Positions 34,775 to 43,007 are shown, counted from the first letter of the stretch. The stretch is DNA of 64,000 bases from CAWKEY01 sp963848675 (GCA_963848675.1 CAWKEY010000036.1:186001-250000); one strand, 5' to 3'. Numbers and translations are program-made. The notes: generated by a model not told the origin, from the letters alone.

Positions 34775-34870
34775 TATTCAGCGTAGTTTGTCATTCCGAG
34801 CAAAGCGAGGAATCTTAAGGCTCAGCCGTCTTCCAATGCTTAACAGATTTCTCCCGATGGTCGAAATGAC
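34775..34870. repeat. TCATTCCGA-type repeat, copy 2
   Basis: About 95 bp (TATTCAGCGTAGTTTGTCAT ... GTCGAAATGAC) aligning with 32789-32880; the ends TCATTCCGA and TCGAAATGA are typical of a dispersed bacterial repeat. The gap 34535-35037 contains this and palindromic site 8 but no gene. Confidence 0.7.
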
Positions 34871-34924
34871 AACAAAACCATGTTTCTTGCGAAAAGACGC
34901 TAAGTAGTTATGATTTTTCTACAA

Positions 34925-34940
34925 TGTGCGCTACCGAACG
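34925..34940. promoter_or_regulatory. Palindromic site 8 (TGTGCG-CTAC-CGAACG)
   Basis: Followed by GAT. It stands 97 bp upstream of the diguanylate cyclase gene at 35038. Confidence 0.55.
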
Positions 34941-35037
34941 GATTGCTGTTGCAATAGCCCTTACCCTGAAAACTTGAGGAAAAAGATGCCGATAAAAAAG
35001 GATGCAGAGAGGCAATTATTTTTAATAGGCCAGACCC

Positions 35038-35802
35038 ATGAAAAATCACAAGCTATCCAGTACACGCTATAACGCCCTGGCAGGGTGCGTTGATACCAGG
35101 TCAGCGCATACTGCTGAGGAAGGTAGCAACGGTAACCTCGTCTCCAGGCAATTGGAGCAATCGCTTTTGGAACTGGCCAAATTGAAGCATGCCCTTGAAC
35201 TGAGTAATCAGCAGATTAAAACGCTGACAGAGACCAATGCATCGCTAAAAGAGAAATTGATTCGGCTGGCGAAAAAGAGCGCGCATGCACGACACTTTTG
35301 CTATCACGACGAGCTTACCGGGTTGCCCAATCGCAGACTTTTAATTGACCGGCTAAAACAGGCGATCGTCCAGTCCGCCCGGCAACATAAACAGGTGGCA
35401 GTGCTGTTTATTGACCTGAACAAATTCAAAAGCGTCAATGACATGTATGGGCATACGGCAGGAGACAAACTCTTGCAGCAAGTAGCGGAGCGACTGACCG
35501 GCTGTCTTCGCTATGGTGATACCGCCTGCCGCTATGGCGGCGACGAATTTGTGATCATGCTGCCGGAAATGGAAGGGAGGGAAAGCATAGCCGCAGTCAC
35601 AGAAAAAATTCGCACGCGTCTGGCCGATTCCTACCTTGTGGATGGTAATCCTGTTGAGGTATCCGCGAGTATCGGCACCACTATTTACCGCAACGACGGC
35701 CAAGATTGCAGTGATTTGATCAAGCAGGCCGACAAGGCCATGTATCTCGCCAAGGCGCACAGTGTTCCTATTCGCTCGTTTGAAGCGGCCATGCAGAATT
35801 AG
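35038..35802 (+). CDS. Diguanylate cyclase (GGDEF), 254 aa
   Basis: A short N-terminal region with a coiled coil (about 35-85, LEQSLLELAKLKHALELSNQ), then a GGDEF domain: HDELTGLPNRRLLIDRL, FIDLNKFKSVNDMYGHTAGD, active-site GGDEF at 167-171 and an inhibitory-site RxxD (R158-D161) five residues before it. It should make cyclic di-GMP and be product-inhibited. No membrane segment or sensory domain is recognisable. No strong ribosome-binding site is seen before ATG 35038. Site 8 upstream suggests it belongs to the same regulon. Confidence 0.9.
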   Translation: MKNHKLSSTRYNALAGCVDTRSAHTAEEGSNGNLVSRQLEQSLLELAKLKHALELSNQQIKTLTETNASLKEKLIRLAKKSAHARHFCYHDELTGLPNRRLLIDRLKQAIVQSARQHKQVAVLFIDLNKFKSVNDMYGHTAGDKLLQQVAERLTGCLRYGDTACRYGGDEFVIMLPEMEGRESIAAVTEKIRTRLADSYLVDGNPVEVSASIGTTIYRNDGQDCSDLIKQADKAMYLAKAHSVPIRSFEAAMQN

Positions 35803-35853
35803 TCAGCACTTAAGTGCAGTGTGCGATTATTGGCAAGCCGCCAGAATGGCAAG

Positions 35854-36717
35854 TCATGCGGTGATGTCGGCGACCTCGACCACTACCTGCATTAGTGGGG
35901 ACTGGTAGCCACTGGCAATAAACGCGCCTGATACCGGCGGTACCCTTTCAGGATGCCGGCTCACCGCCAGGGCGATATGGTTGTTGCCGGTCACTTGACC
36001 CGTTGTGGAGTCGAAGCCTTTCCAGCCCGCACCGGGCAGATATACTTCCGACCAGGCATGGGTTGCCCCCTGCTCCCGCATGAGTCCCGCCGAGTATTGA
36101 TAGCCGCTGACAAAGCGCGCCGCCAGGCCAAGGTAGTGGCAAGCCTCGATGAACAAAGTTGCAAAATCGCGGCAGGAACCGGCGCGTTTGCTCAACGTGG
36201 CTGCAGGTGTTTGAACGCCCGGTTCCTCACGATGTTCGTAGGTGAATCCTGTCGCAATGGCTTTATTGATCCATTCAAGCAGGAGATAGGTTTCTACTAC
36301 TTGGCCGGAATACCAGAATTGCCCCAGCCACGAACTCAACAACGGCCGGTCCTGGACAAACAGTGTTTTCAAATAAGGCCCCAAATCAACACGCTCGTCG
36401 GCATCATACTGGAACGGAAAACGCACCGCATAATCCGCCACCAGGAAGTTCAGCGGTTGGGCATCATAGTGCTGAAGAATAATGCGGCTCTCGATCGAAA
36501 GCCGGTTGCACTGCTGGGCAAAAGTCGCCTGGGCCACGGCATTGTCGTAGACGTCGCGTTGCCATTGCAGTTGATGGGCAGGAGAAATAATCAGCTCGGC
36601 CGATTCGATGCGAATGTCGTGCCCTTCGCGGGGACGCAGTAGCAAGCGGTGGGGCAGCAAGGTAACGTTTTGAGCGTATTGATAGGTGGTTAAGTGTTTA
36701 ATTTGCAGTCGGCGCAT
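35854..36717 (-). CDS. Transglutaminase-like protein, 287 aa
   Basis: Bacterial transglutaminase N-terminal domain (MRRLQIKHLTTYQYAQNVTL, about 1-90) followed by a transglutaminase-like cysteine-protease fold with the triad Cys182 (RAGSCRDFA), His220 (ATHAWSEVYLPG) and Asp236 (GFDSTTG). Soluble, no signal peptide. The biochemical role is unknown; relatives are thought to be cytoplasmic peptidases or ligases. It stands alone, convergent with the GGDEF gene (51 bp between stops). No palindromic site seen upstream. Confidence 0.87.
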   Translation of the reverse strand: MRRLQIKHLTTYQYAQNVTLLPHRLLLRPREGHDIRIESAELIISPAHQLQWQRDVYDNAVAQATFAQQCNRLSIESRIILQHYDAQPLNFLVADYAVRFPFQYDADERVDLGPYLKTLFVQDRPLLSSWLGQFWYSGQVVETYLLLEWINKAIATGFTYEHREEPGVQTPAATLSKRAGSCRDFATLFIEACHYLGLAARFVSGYQYSAGLMREQGATHAWSEVYLPGAGWKGFDSTTGQVTGNNHIALAVSRHPERVPPVSGAFIASGYQSPLMQVVVEVADITA

Positions 36718-36899
36718 CGTGGTCTATCCTGGCGGCTACCAAATAAAATCAATTTAGCACTCGTGAGGCGTTTTACTAAATTTCGTGCCGATTAAACTGT
36801 GATTTCCGGGAACGCCGAGCTCTGAGGCCAAACGCTCCAAGCGGTCATAGTGGAGGCTGTTTTGCGGCTAAGTAAATGATCAGCCTAAAAACCGCAGTT

Positions 36900-37030
36900 A
36901 GTCCACGAAAAGCACGAAAGACGCGAAAGAAATCAGACTCTATGTATTGCGCAGCCATTCACCCTTTGGGTGACGATCTGCAACTGGGCCTCTCTTGAAT
37001 ATTTTCGTGCTTTTTGTGTTTTTCGTGGAT
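36900..37030. repeat. CACGAAA-type inverted repeat
   Basis: Left arm about 36901-36931 (GTCCACGAAAAGCACGAAAG) and right arm about 37001-37029 (TTTTCGTGC ... TTTTTCGTGG), about 70 bp apart. Same family as 29900-30092 and 58841-58902. The gap 36718-37039 holds no gene. Confidence 0.6.
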
Positions 37031-37039
37031 CAATCATGA

Positions 37040-37657
37040 TTATTGTGTACTTGGAAGGCTCTTGACGGTCAACTCGGTTTGCACGGATTTGACATTCTTC
37101 TGATTGCTGGCCACCTCCATTGCTCTACCGATGGCTTGCTCGGAATCGACGGTGCCGCTCAACTTGACTACGCCATTTACCGTAGTGACTTCAATATGAG
37201 ATAAATTTAGCATGGGGTCATTCAGAAATGCGCCCTTAACCGTAGTGGTAATGATCGAGTCATCGATGTATTCTCCCGCTGATTGAGCTTTATCTATAAC
37301 CGACTCTTTGGCGCCTTCAATCTGTTTTTCTGCTTTTTCGGCTGCTGCATCAAGTTTTTGTCCTGCACTTTCCAGAGCGCCTTGAGAGGCATCAATCGAT
37401 TCACCCATGCTTTCTTGGGCTGATTCGGCCTTCTGGTCTAATGATTCTTTGGCGGCTTCGATTTTTATTTCCGCTTTTTCAGTCGCCTGCTCAATCTTTT
37501 GCTGAGCATTCTCAGCCGCACGATCGATTTTTTGGCCTGCTTTTTCTGCAGAGTCTTCCTGCTGGCAACCCACGAGTCCGAGAACAGCTGATAAAGTGGT
37601 GATCACAAGAACTCTGCCGGTTAAGGTATTTTGCTTGTAGTGATTTGTCGTTTTCAT
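37040..37657 (-). CDS. BON-domain lipoprotein with helical repeats, 205 aa
   Basis: A signal sequence ends in a lipobox (LGLVGC, Cys31). Residues about 35-125 are Ala/Glu/Lys/Gln-rich 11-residue-like repeats (KIDRAAENAQQKIEQATEKA, AEKAEKQIEGAKES), predicted amphipathic helix. Residues about 128-200 form a BON domain (GEYIDDSIITTTVKGAFL, VTTVNGVVKLSGTVDSEQA). BON domains are thought to bind phospholipid; family relatives such as OsmY respond to osmotic shock. Palindromic site 9 lies 140 bp upstream. Confidence 0.86.
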   Translation of the reverse strand: MKTTNHYKQNTLTGRVLVITTLSAVLGLVGCQQEDSAEKAGQKIDRAAENAQQKIEQATEKAEIKIEAAKESLDQKAESAQESMGESIDASQGALESAGQKLDAAAEKAEKQIEGAKESVIDKAQSAGEYIDDSIITTTVKGAFLNDPMLNLSHIEVTTVNGVVKLSGTVDSEQAIGRAMEVASNQKNVKSVQTELTVKSLPSTQ

Positions 37658-37797
37658 GGGTTATGCCTGTGTGTTGTAATTATTAAAAGTGCGCCAAGAC
37701 AGTGCCGGCCTCGCCTTGGCAAAGAAATTTTCTTTACTGGGTGCAAAGGCTACGAGTCTAACCAAGACAACTTGTACCGGCAATAGAATTCGAGGTC

Positions 37798-37813
37798 TGT
37801 ACGCTATCGTACA
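37798..37813. promoter_or_regulatory. Palindromic site 9 (TGTACG-CTAT-CGTACA)
   Basis: Perfect copy flanked by GTC, 140 bp upstream of the BON lipoprotein start at 37657. Identical in its 16 bases to site 1. Confidence 0.7.
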
Positions 37814-37946
37814 TTGAAGTTTATGGATGAGGCGCGTTCCCGCCCGGAGCGGGCATATAAAAAAGCCGGGATGCAAACCGCGCTTGACGATTCGGGCTCC
37901 GGCCAAAAGCAGCGCGAGTACCAGCCTGTGCGCCATGCCGCTTGTA

Positions 37947-37962
37947 TGAGCGTTAGCGTACC
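37947..37962. promoter_or_regulatory. Degenerate palindromic site 10 (TGAGCG-TTAG-CGTACC)
   Basis: Weak copy, followed by GAC, with no intact gene at the usual distance; the dehydrogenase remnant starts 45 bp to the right. Confidence 0.35.
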
Positions 37963-38007
37963 GACTAATCGCTGGTTTGGCGGGTAATATATCTTTCAAG
38001 GTTTTGA

Positions 38008-38586
38008 CGCAATCCCAACGGGCTGGCCTGGGAGCCAGAGGGTGGAGCACTGTTAACCGTCGTCAACGAGCGCGATCAACTCGGCAGCGATCTGGTGCCG
38101 GATTATTTGACTGTGGTACCCGACGGCAGCTTCTTCGGCTGGCCTTACAGCTACTTTGGCCCGCATCTGGACGAACGCCTGCAGCCTCAGCGGCCCGACC
38201 TGGTCGCCAATGCCAGAGTTCCGGATTATGCGCTCGGAGCGCACACCGCATCACTGGGCCTGGTTTTTTCCAAAAATACCGGATGGCCGGCGCCATTCAC
38301 CAACGGGGTGTTCATCGGTCAGCACGGTTCGTGGAACCGCAAACCACGCAGTGGCTACCAGGTAATCTTTGTGTCTTTCAAAAACGGCAAGCCTGCCGGC
38401 AATCCGATCGAGGTGCTGACCGGCTTTGTCAGCGCCGATGGCGAGGCCTACGGGCGTCCCGTGGGCGTTGTGCTCGATAAACAAGCAGCGTTGCTGGTCG
38501 CCGATGATGTCGGCAATAGTGTCTGGCGTGTGACGGCATCGACCTCGACTAAGGGTTCTACTCGGGCGACACCAACAGAACGTTAA
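38008..38586 (+). pseudogene. C-terminal remnant of a sorbosone/PQQ-type sugar dehydrogenase
   Basis: From 38008 one frame encodes RNPNGLAWEPEGG, VVNERDQLGSDLVPDY, VPDGSFFGWPYSYFG, GLVFSKNTGWPAPF, GVFIGQHGSWNRKPRSGY and LLVADDVGNSVWRV, the C-terminal half of a beta-propeller sugar dehydrogenase of the L-sorbosone dehydrogenase family. A stop (TGA) stands directly before the first homologous codon and no N-terminal half or start is found upstream. About 190 codons remain of the usual 400 or more. The 3' end reaches a natural-looking stop at 38586. Confidence 0.85.
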
Positions 38587-38837
38587 ACGGAAATCTCAGT
38601 CGCCATACGAGCTGATAACTGTCAATCAGCGCCTAGTCAACACCATTTCCCGGCACCGATTTGACGTCAGGAAAAAATCCAGGATTTACAGTGAGCCTTG
38701 AATAGATTGTTCTGTAATTAGGTTACTTACTCAAACTCAAACTGTGTCCCCATCTTAAGCAGACACGCGGGTTTAATCCGTAGGGTGCGATAAGCGTCTC
38801 GCATAAATTAGCATTCACAAATAAAATTCCTAAGCTA

Positions 38838-38853
38838 TGTGCTTTTGCGCACC
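38838..38853. promoter_or_regulatory. Degenerate palindromic site 11 (TGTGCT-TTTG-CGCACC)
   Basis: Followed by GAC, 133 bp upstream of the PRC-barrel start. The gap 38587-38986 shows no gene. Confidence 0.4.
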
Positions 38854-38986
38854 GACTGCGTTCTGCTTCGCGTGTACCATTGTTTGGTAGTGAATGGCTG
38901 CATTCACGCTCGGATTATCGGGCTCTGGCGATCGAAAAGATGAACGTTGGAGTCCTTGCTAATATTGTTTTTGACAGGAGATGATC

Positions 38987-39397
38987 ATGAATTACGAAGA
39001 TCGCGATACCTATGGCATATACAAACGCAACACCGGACACGCAAAGGGACCGGGTCCCCGGCTGATGGGCGCCAACACCCTCATTGGCAACGCGGTCTTT
39101 AACCAGAAACATGAAGATTTGGGTGAAATCAAGGAAATCATGTTGGACACGTCCACTGGCGAAGTGTGTTATGCGGTGTTGTGCTTTGGCGGTTTCCTTG
39201 GAATGGGGGAAAAGCTTTTTGCGGTACCTTGGCAAGCGTTGGAGCTCGATACGTTGAACAAGTGCTTTGTGCTGGACGTGGAGAAGGACCGCCTCAAAAA
39301 TGCACCGGGATTCGATAAGGACGACTGGCCCGACATGGCAGACCCGTCTTGGGTAGCTAAAATTCATTCTTACTATGGGACTCAACCGCCCCTGTGA
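38987..39397 (+). CDS. PRC-barrel domain protein, 136 aa
   Basis: ATG 38987 is 6 bases after AGGAG and is preferred to ATG 38981, which touches it. The domain (about 25-115) has LMGANTLIGNAVFNQKHEDL, LGEIKEIMLDTSTGEVCYAV and KLFAVPWQALELDT, the classic PRC-barrel layout. Soluble. Stand-alone PRC-barrel proteins of this kind are common near stress and envelope genes; their role is not established. Palindromic site 11 lies upstream. Confidence 0.85.
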   Translation: MNYEDRDTYGIYKRNTGHAKGPGPRLMGANTLIGNAVFNQKHEDLGEIKEIMLDTSTGEVCYAVLCFGGFLGMGEKLFAVPWQALELDTLNKCFVLDVEKDRLKNAPGFDKDDWPDMADPSWVAKIHSYYGTQPPL

Positions 39398-39399
39398 CC

Positions 39400-39655
39400 T
39401 AGGATTTGCTCATGGGCTCGACTGTCTCAATGCATTTTCCGAGACGGACTTCACCGATGAGCTTGGGAAACTCAACTTGCCTGCCTTGATCATCCAAGGC
39501 GATGACGACTAGGTCGTAGCGATCGACACACGGCTCGCGCTACGGCCAAGCGTATCAAAAAAGCCACCCTGAAGGTCTAGCCGGGCGGCCCGCATGGACT
39601 GTCTGAACACCCACAAAGACGAGCTCAATACCGACCTGCTCTCTCTTCCAAGGTC
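39400..39655 (+). pseudogene. Remnant of an alpha/beta hydrolase (chloroperoxidase type)
   Basis: Pieces of the C-terminal part of a non-haem chloroperoxidase-like hydrolase are spread over two frames: DCLNAFSETDFTDELGKLNL, PALIIQGDDD followed by a stop, ATAKRIKKATLKV in the next frame, PGGPHGL, then NTHKDELNTDLL. Several frameshifts and stops separate them and no N-terminal half is present. A decayed gene between the PRC-barrel gene and the membrane protein gene. Confidence 0.8.
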
Positions 39656-39723
39656 CTGATGGTGGTTTCTGCTAAACACAACCAGTGATCAGGCAAAGAG
39701 TGCCGCAATTTATTCTCTCGCTA

Positions 39724-39739
39724 TGTACGATAGCGTACA
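39724..39739. promoter_or_regulatory. Palindromic site 12 (TGTACG-ATAG-CGTACA)
   Basis: Perfect arms, 58 bp upstream of the membrane protein start at 39798, almost the same spacing as site 1 has to DUF3096. Confidence 0.7.
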
Positions 39740-39797
39740 GATGCGTGACAATCACTGGTGCACTATTTTCCTGAACTTAACTGTCTGGAGACTCATC

Positions 39798-40742
39798 ATG
39801 ACCCTTACCAATATTAGCGCCACTGACGAGTTCGGCCGCGCCTTGCCCTCCGTATACGCAGATCCCATTCAAACTCAGGCAAGCGCAGTGTCGTGGGGCG
39901 CTATCCTGGCAGGTGCCGCGGCGGCAGCAGCCTTGTCGCTGATTCTATTGATATTGGGAACAGGCCTGGGCCTGTCCTCGGTGTCGCCATGGGCGTTTAG
40001 CGGCGTAACCGCAACCACCTTCGGCGTATCAACCATCCTCTGGCTAACCTTCACACAAATTTTTGCTTCCGGCGTCGGGGGCTACATTGCCGGCAGACTG
40101 AGAACAAAGTGGGTTGATACCCAGTTCGATGAGGTTTACTTCCGCGATACCGCACACGGCTTTCTTGCTTGGTCCATCGCCGCGCTTGCGACCGCAGCGC
40201 TACTGACTTCGGTGATTAGCTCAATCGTCAGTGGTGGAATTCAGGCCGGGACGACGGTGGCTGGAGCAACCGCTGCAGCCGGATTCGAGAACGCGAAGCC
40301 GGATAATGACAGTGGACCGATGGCCTATTTTGTGGATTCCTTATTCAGAAGAGACATTAACGCGGCTACAACCCGAAGCGGCGGCACAACAAGCGTTACT
40401 CCGGAGCCAGCCTTCTGGCATGGCGCCTCTTTCGAAGTTACTCGTATCTTTATGAACTCTATTCATACAGGACCTCTGCCCACGGAAGATATTCGGTATG
40501 TCGGGCAGGTCGTTGCATTGCGCACGGCTCTGACTCAAGAGGATGCTGAGAAGCGAGTGACTGATACCTATACACGTCTTCAGACCAAGCTGCATGATAC
40601 GGAAATCGCAGCGAAAGAAGCCGCCGACAAGGCTCGCAAAGCGTCCGCTTATGCTGCGCTGTGGCTTTTCATCTCGCTGCTTATTGGTGCTTTTGTGGCC
40701 AGTTTCTCGGCCACAATCGGTGGCCGGCAGCGTGATATGTAA
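39798..40742 (+). CDS. Multi-pass membrane protein of unknown function, 314 aa
   Basis: ATG 39798 follows GGAG at 7 bases; an earlier in-frame ATG at 39723 lies inside the palindromic site and is rejected. Seen: about four hydrophobic helices, two near the N-terminus (SWGAILAGAAAAAALSLILL; TTFGVSTILWLTFTQIFASG), one at about 125-150 (FLAWSIAALATAALLTSVI) and one at the C-terminus (YAALWLFISLLIGAFVASF), with a soluble loop of about 130 residues between the last two that ends in a charged helix. I do not recognise a named family. A 24-residue hydrophobic peptide gene follows at 35 bp. Confidence 0.8.
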   Translation: MTLTNISATDEFGRALPSVYADPIQTQASAVSWGAILAGAAAAAALSLILLILGTGLGLSSVSPWAFSGVTATTFGVSTILWLTFTQIFASGVGGYIAGRLRTKWVDTQFDEVYFRDTAHGFLAWSIAALATAALLTSVISSIVSGGIQAGTTVAGATAAAGFENAKPDNDSGPMAYFVDSLFRRDINAATTRSGGTTSVTPEPAFWHGASFEVTRIFMNSIHTGPLPTEDIRYVGQVVALRTALTQEDAEKRVTDTYTRLQTKLHDTEIAAKEAADKARKASAYAALWLFISLLIGAFVASFSATIGGRQRDM

Positions 40743-40777
40743 TTACCCATAAATCCAACCAACTCAGGAGAATAACA

Positions 40778-40852
40778 ATGCGCTCAATACTTTTGTACCT
40801 AATCGGCATCCCCATCCCCATCATCATTCTGATTGCCTTGTTCGTGCGTTAG
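40778..40852 (+). CDS. 24-residue hydrophobic peptide
   Basis: ATG 40778 follows AGGAG at 7 bases. The product starts MRSILLYLIGIPIPIIILIA and ends LFVR: a single hydrophobic helix with two prolines. Too short for ordinary gene callers. It lies 35 bp after the membrane protein gene and just before a strong terminator, so it is very probably the last gene of that transcript. Function unknown; a membrane-inserted micro-protein is likely. Confidence 0.7.
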   Translation: MRSILLYLIGIPIPIIILIALFVR

Positions 40853-40875
40853 GCGGTTCATAAAAGCAATCAAAC

Positions 40876-40919
40876 AAAGCCTCCTGTCTTGACTTATTGG
40901 CAATGACAGGGGGCTTTTT
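40876..40919 (+). terminator. Rho-independent terminator
   Basis: Stem AAAGCCTCCTGTC / GACAGGGGGCTTT (one G-T pair) with a 17-base loop, followed by TTTTT. It ends the membrane protein-micropeptide transcript. Confidence 0.85.
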
Positions 40920-41023
40920 GCCATTACCTAATGTTTTTTGGTTCCAGGCTACTTCGTAAAAATCGCTTCGGCGCACGTCTTTAGTGCCCCGCCTCATCGT
41001 CCATAGATTCTCTTGTGTCAGTA

Positions 41024-41039
41024 TGTTCGCTACCGTACC
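41024..41039. promoter_or_regulatory. Palindromic site 13 (TGTTCG-CTAC-CGTACC)
   Basis: Followed by GAC. It stands 199 bp upstream of the BON lipoprotein start at 41239, the longest spacing of the set. It would control the five-gene BON-DUF883-DUF883-YqjE-like block. Confidence 0.55.
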
Positions 41040-41238
41040 GACTACATCACGTTTTGCTGATTAAATGCCAATAAGGTTTTAACCTAACCCCAGTCTCGCT
41101 AAGCTAGCAATGTAATGCTCTTAGTTCAGATAAGTGGCCCATGCTCAGGCTTGTATCTGTATGTTCCAAGATAAGCAAGCAGAGCTTTTGCCATCAAAAT
41201 GCCTGTTCAATTTTTTACACATCACTGGAGATTTACTC

Positions 41239-41553
41239 ATGAAACTACTAATCAGATTTATTGGCGCATTGTTTATAGCGCTTACGTTACTGACTGCGGC
41301 AGGCTGCGGATCAACGCAAACGCGCTCGGGAACCGGGGAGTATGTTGACGATAGTGTCATTACCACCAAGGTCAAAGCAGAGTTATTAAATGAGCCTGGC
41401 CTGAGCTCTGCCCAGGTCAATGTTGAAACTTTCAAGGGCGTGGTTCAATTGAGCGGCTTCGTGAAATCCCAGGCCGATATTGATAGAGCGATCCAAATTA
41501 CTCGCCAGGTTGTCGGCGTAAAATCCGTCAAAAATGACATGCGGCTCAGATAG
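41239..41553 (+). CDS. BON-domain lipoprotein, 104 aa
   Basis: ATG 41239 is 8 bases after GGAG. The signal sequence MKLLIRFIGALFIALTLLTA ends at a lipobox (TAAGC, Cys23). Residues about 35-100 form one BON domain (GEYVDDSVITTKVKAELLNE, VETFKGVVQLSGFVKSQADI, VVGVKSVKNDMRLR). Likely a periplasm-facing lipoprotein of the OsmY type. First of five closely spaced plus-strand genes; the next begins 14 bp later. Confidence 0.87.
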   Translation: MKLLIRFIGALFIALTLLTAAGCGSTQTRSGTGEYVDDSVITTKVKAELLNEPGLSSAQVNVETFKGVVQLSGFVKSQADIDRAIQITRQVVGVKSVKNDMRLR

Positions 41554-41567
41554 GGGATTAAACCATC

Positions 41568-41798
41568 ATGAAAACAATAGACAAAGTATCCAATTCCGCA
41601 CATGAGGCTTACGACAGGATAAGCAGTGCGGGCACTCACACATTAGAAGTGCTGGGCGACAAAGGTAGTCAACTGAAAACAGCCGAACAGCAATTGGTCA
41701 AAAATTGCCGGAGCCAGATCAAAGACTACCCCATAGCGTCAGTCGGTATAGCAGCAGCGGTCGGCTTTTTGTTGGGCCGCCTGTTGAGCCATCGTTAG
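41568..41798 (+). CDS. DUF883 (YqjD/ElaB-like) protein 1, 76 aa
   Basis: An amphipathic N-terminal helix (about 1-50) leads to a C-terminal glycine-rich membrane helix (YPIASVGIAAAVGFLLGRLL) and a basic end, the pattern of YqjD/ElaB, which tether ribosomes or other partners to the inner membrane in stationary phase. It shows clear similarity to the next gene (EKGxQLKxxEQQLVxNCR), so the pair is a tandem duplicate. Sits 14 bp after the BON gene. Confidence 0.86.
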   Translation: MKTIDKVSNSAHEAYDRISSAGTHTLEVLGDKGSQLKTAEQQLVKNCRSQIKDYPIASVGIAAAVGFLLGRLLSHR

Positions 41799-41856
41799 AA
41801 CGTCAATCATCATGAATCCGGGATGCTAACAGCCATCCCGGAAAGAGGAGATCAAC

Positions 41857-42087
41857 ATGGAAACAATAGAAAAAGCGGCCACTTCAGCACATCAAACTGT
41901 AGACATGATCGCCGATGTCACCACTCAGGCCGTAGAAGCACTTGGCGAAAAAGGCGAACAACTGAAAAATAGCGAGCAGCAATTAGTAGAAAATTGCCGT
42001 AATTATGTCCACGACAATCCGATTACGTCGCTGGGTATCGCGGCAGCAGCCGGCTTTCTGCTGAGTCGTTTGATGAGCCGCCGTTAG
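41857..42087 (+). CDS. DUF883 (YqjD/ElaB-like) protein 2, 76 aa
   Basis: Same length and layout as the preceding gene, roughly 60 percent alike by eye: N-terminal amphipathic helix (METIEKAATSAHQTVDMIAD) and C-terminal membrane helix (NPITSLGIAAAAGFLLSRLM) ending in Arg-Arg. AAGAGGAG precedes the ATG. Expected to be an inner-membrane-anchored, stationary-phase-type protein. The next gene starts 14 bp after its stop. Confidence 0.86.
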   Translation: METIEKAATSAHQTVDMIADVTTQAVEALGEKGEQLKNSEQQLVENCRNYVHDNPITSLGIAAAAGFLLSRLMSRR

Positions 42088-42101
42088 ACGGTATAACACT
42101 A

Positions 42102-42548
42102 ATGCACCCAGACGCTGTAAAAGATCAGACAGCTGGGCAAACTGCCAAACACGAGGTTCCGCCCAGCAGTTCCGGCGTTTTGGAAGATGCCCAGCTGTTA
42201 TGGCATGAGTTGCGTGGGTTAAGTGTCGATCGTATTCGCCTTGCGGCGCTGGAAACGCAGCGGGCGGGCGATAGTCTGGTGTCCATGATCATCTCGGGAG
42301 TCATGATTGCGGTATTGCTGATCAGTGCCTGGTTGGGGCTACTGGCCGCGGCCGTGTTAGTGCTTATCGAAAACGGGTTTGCCGCCAGTAGCGTCATATT
42401 GCTTGCTGTCGCTGCCAATTTGTTGCTAACACTTATCCTGTTTGGCGTGATACGCCGCAAGAGTCGTTTTTTACAATTTCCCTCGACTCTCCGCAGTCTT
42501 CAGTCCATCACGCCAGAGCGCCGCCTGGATGCAGAGAAGTCATCATGA
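42102..42548 (+). CDS. YqjE-like / phage-holin-family membrane protein, 148 aa
   Basis: A soluble N-terminal part (about 1-60, with LLWHELRGLSVDRIRLAALE) is followed by two adjacent membrane helices (SMIISGVMIAVLLISAWLGL; ASSVILLAVAANLLLTLILF) and a basic tail. This is the layout of YqjE ('phage holin family'), which in enterobacteria lies next to yqjD, as here. Function unknown. Its stop overlaps the next start by 4 bp (ATGA). Confidence 0.82.
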   Translation: MHPDAVKDQTAGQTAKHEVPPSSSGVLEDAQLLWHELRGLSVDRIRLAALETQRAGDSLVSMIISGVMIAVLLISAWLGLLAAAVLVLIENGFAASSVILLAVAANLLLTLILFGVIRRKSRFLQFPSTLRSLQSITPERRLDAEKSS

Positions 42549-42982
42549 AGGGCTATTTTCTAAACCGGAAAAAATCCAGGTCTCTGACAGCCCAAATCAG
42601 GGCGACGGAGCAGCGGATATGTCAACGTCAACAGGTTATTCCTATGCTCGGCGATAGCTTGATTCGAAAGATCCGCCAACAGTTGACTGCTCCTACCTCT
42701 TTGCTGCTGGCTAGCGGCATAGGTTTTCTCTTCGGTGAACTTACCCAACGCAGCCCCCAACAAGTATCCGGCACAAGCGATAAGCCAACAGCGGCCGAAA
42801 CCTCACCATTGACCACCGCGCTAAATTTCATAGGCACGGCCCGCACGTTATACATGGCTTTGCCGATAGCCTGGATGCTGAAGCCCTCCAAGCAACAAGC
42901 ACAAGCAACTGAACGGCGATATCGCCGGGTGGCAACCACTGCTCCGAGGCAGACAGTCGTCAAAGGTCAAATCAGCAGTTGA
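42545..42982 (+). CDS. Small protein at the YqjK position, 145 aa
   Basis: Starts within the stop of the YqjE-like gene. The product is basic at the N-terminus (MKGYFLNRKKSRSLTAQIRA), then has one or two weakly hydrophobic segments (PTSLLLASGIGFLFGELTQ; FIGTARTLYMALPIAWMLK) and a basic tail. By position and layout it stands where yqjK follows yqjDE, but sequence similarity is too weak to name it. End of the block; gor converges 25 bp away. Confidence 0.65.
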   Translation: MKGYFLNRKKSRSLTAQIRATEQRICQRQQVIPMLGDSLIRKIRQQLTAPTSLLLASGIGFLFGELTQRSPQQVSGTSDKPTAAETSPLTTALNFIGTARTLYMALPIAWMLKPSKQQAQATERRYRRVATTAPRQTVVKGQISS

Positions 42983-43007
42983 TGGTGCTCATTCTTACCA
43001 GATGAGA

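Noticed and set aside
37661..38050. Minus-strand 129-codon frame
   Set aside because: Covers palindromic sites and the start of the dehydrogenase remnant; no motif.
39723..39797. Upstream ATG of the membrane protein
   Set aside because: This ATG is part of the palindromic site; ATG 39798 has a proper ribosome-binding site.
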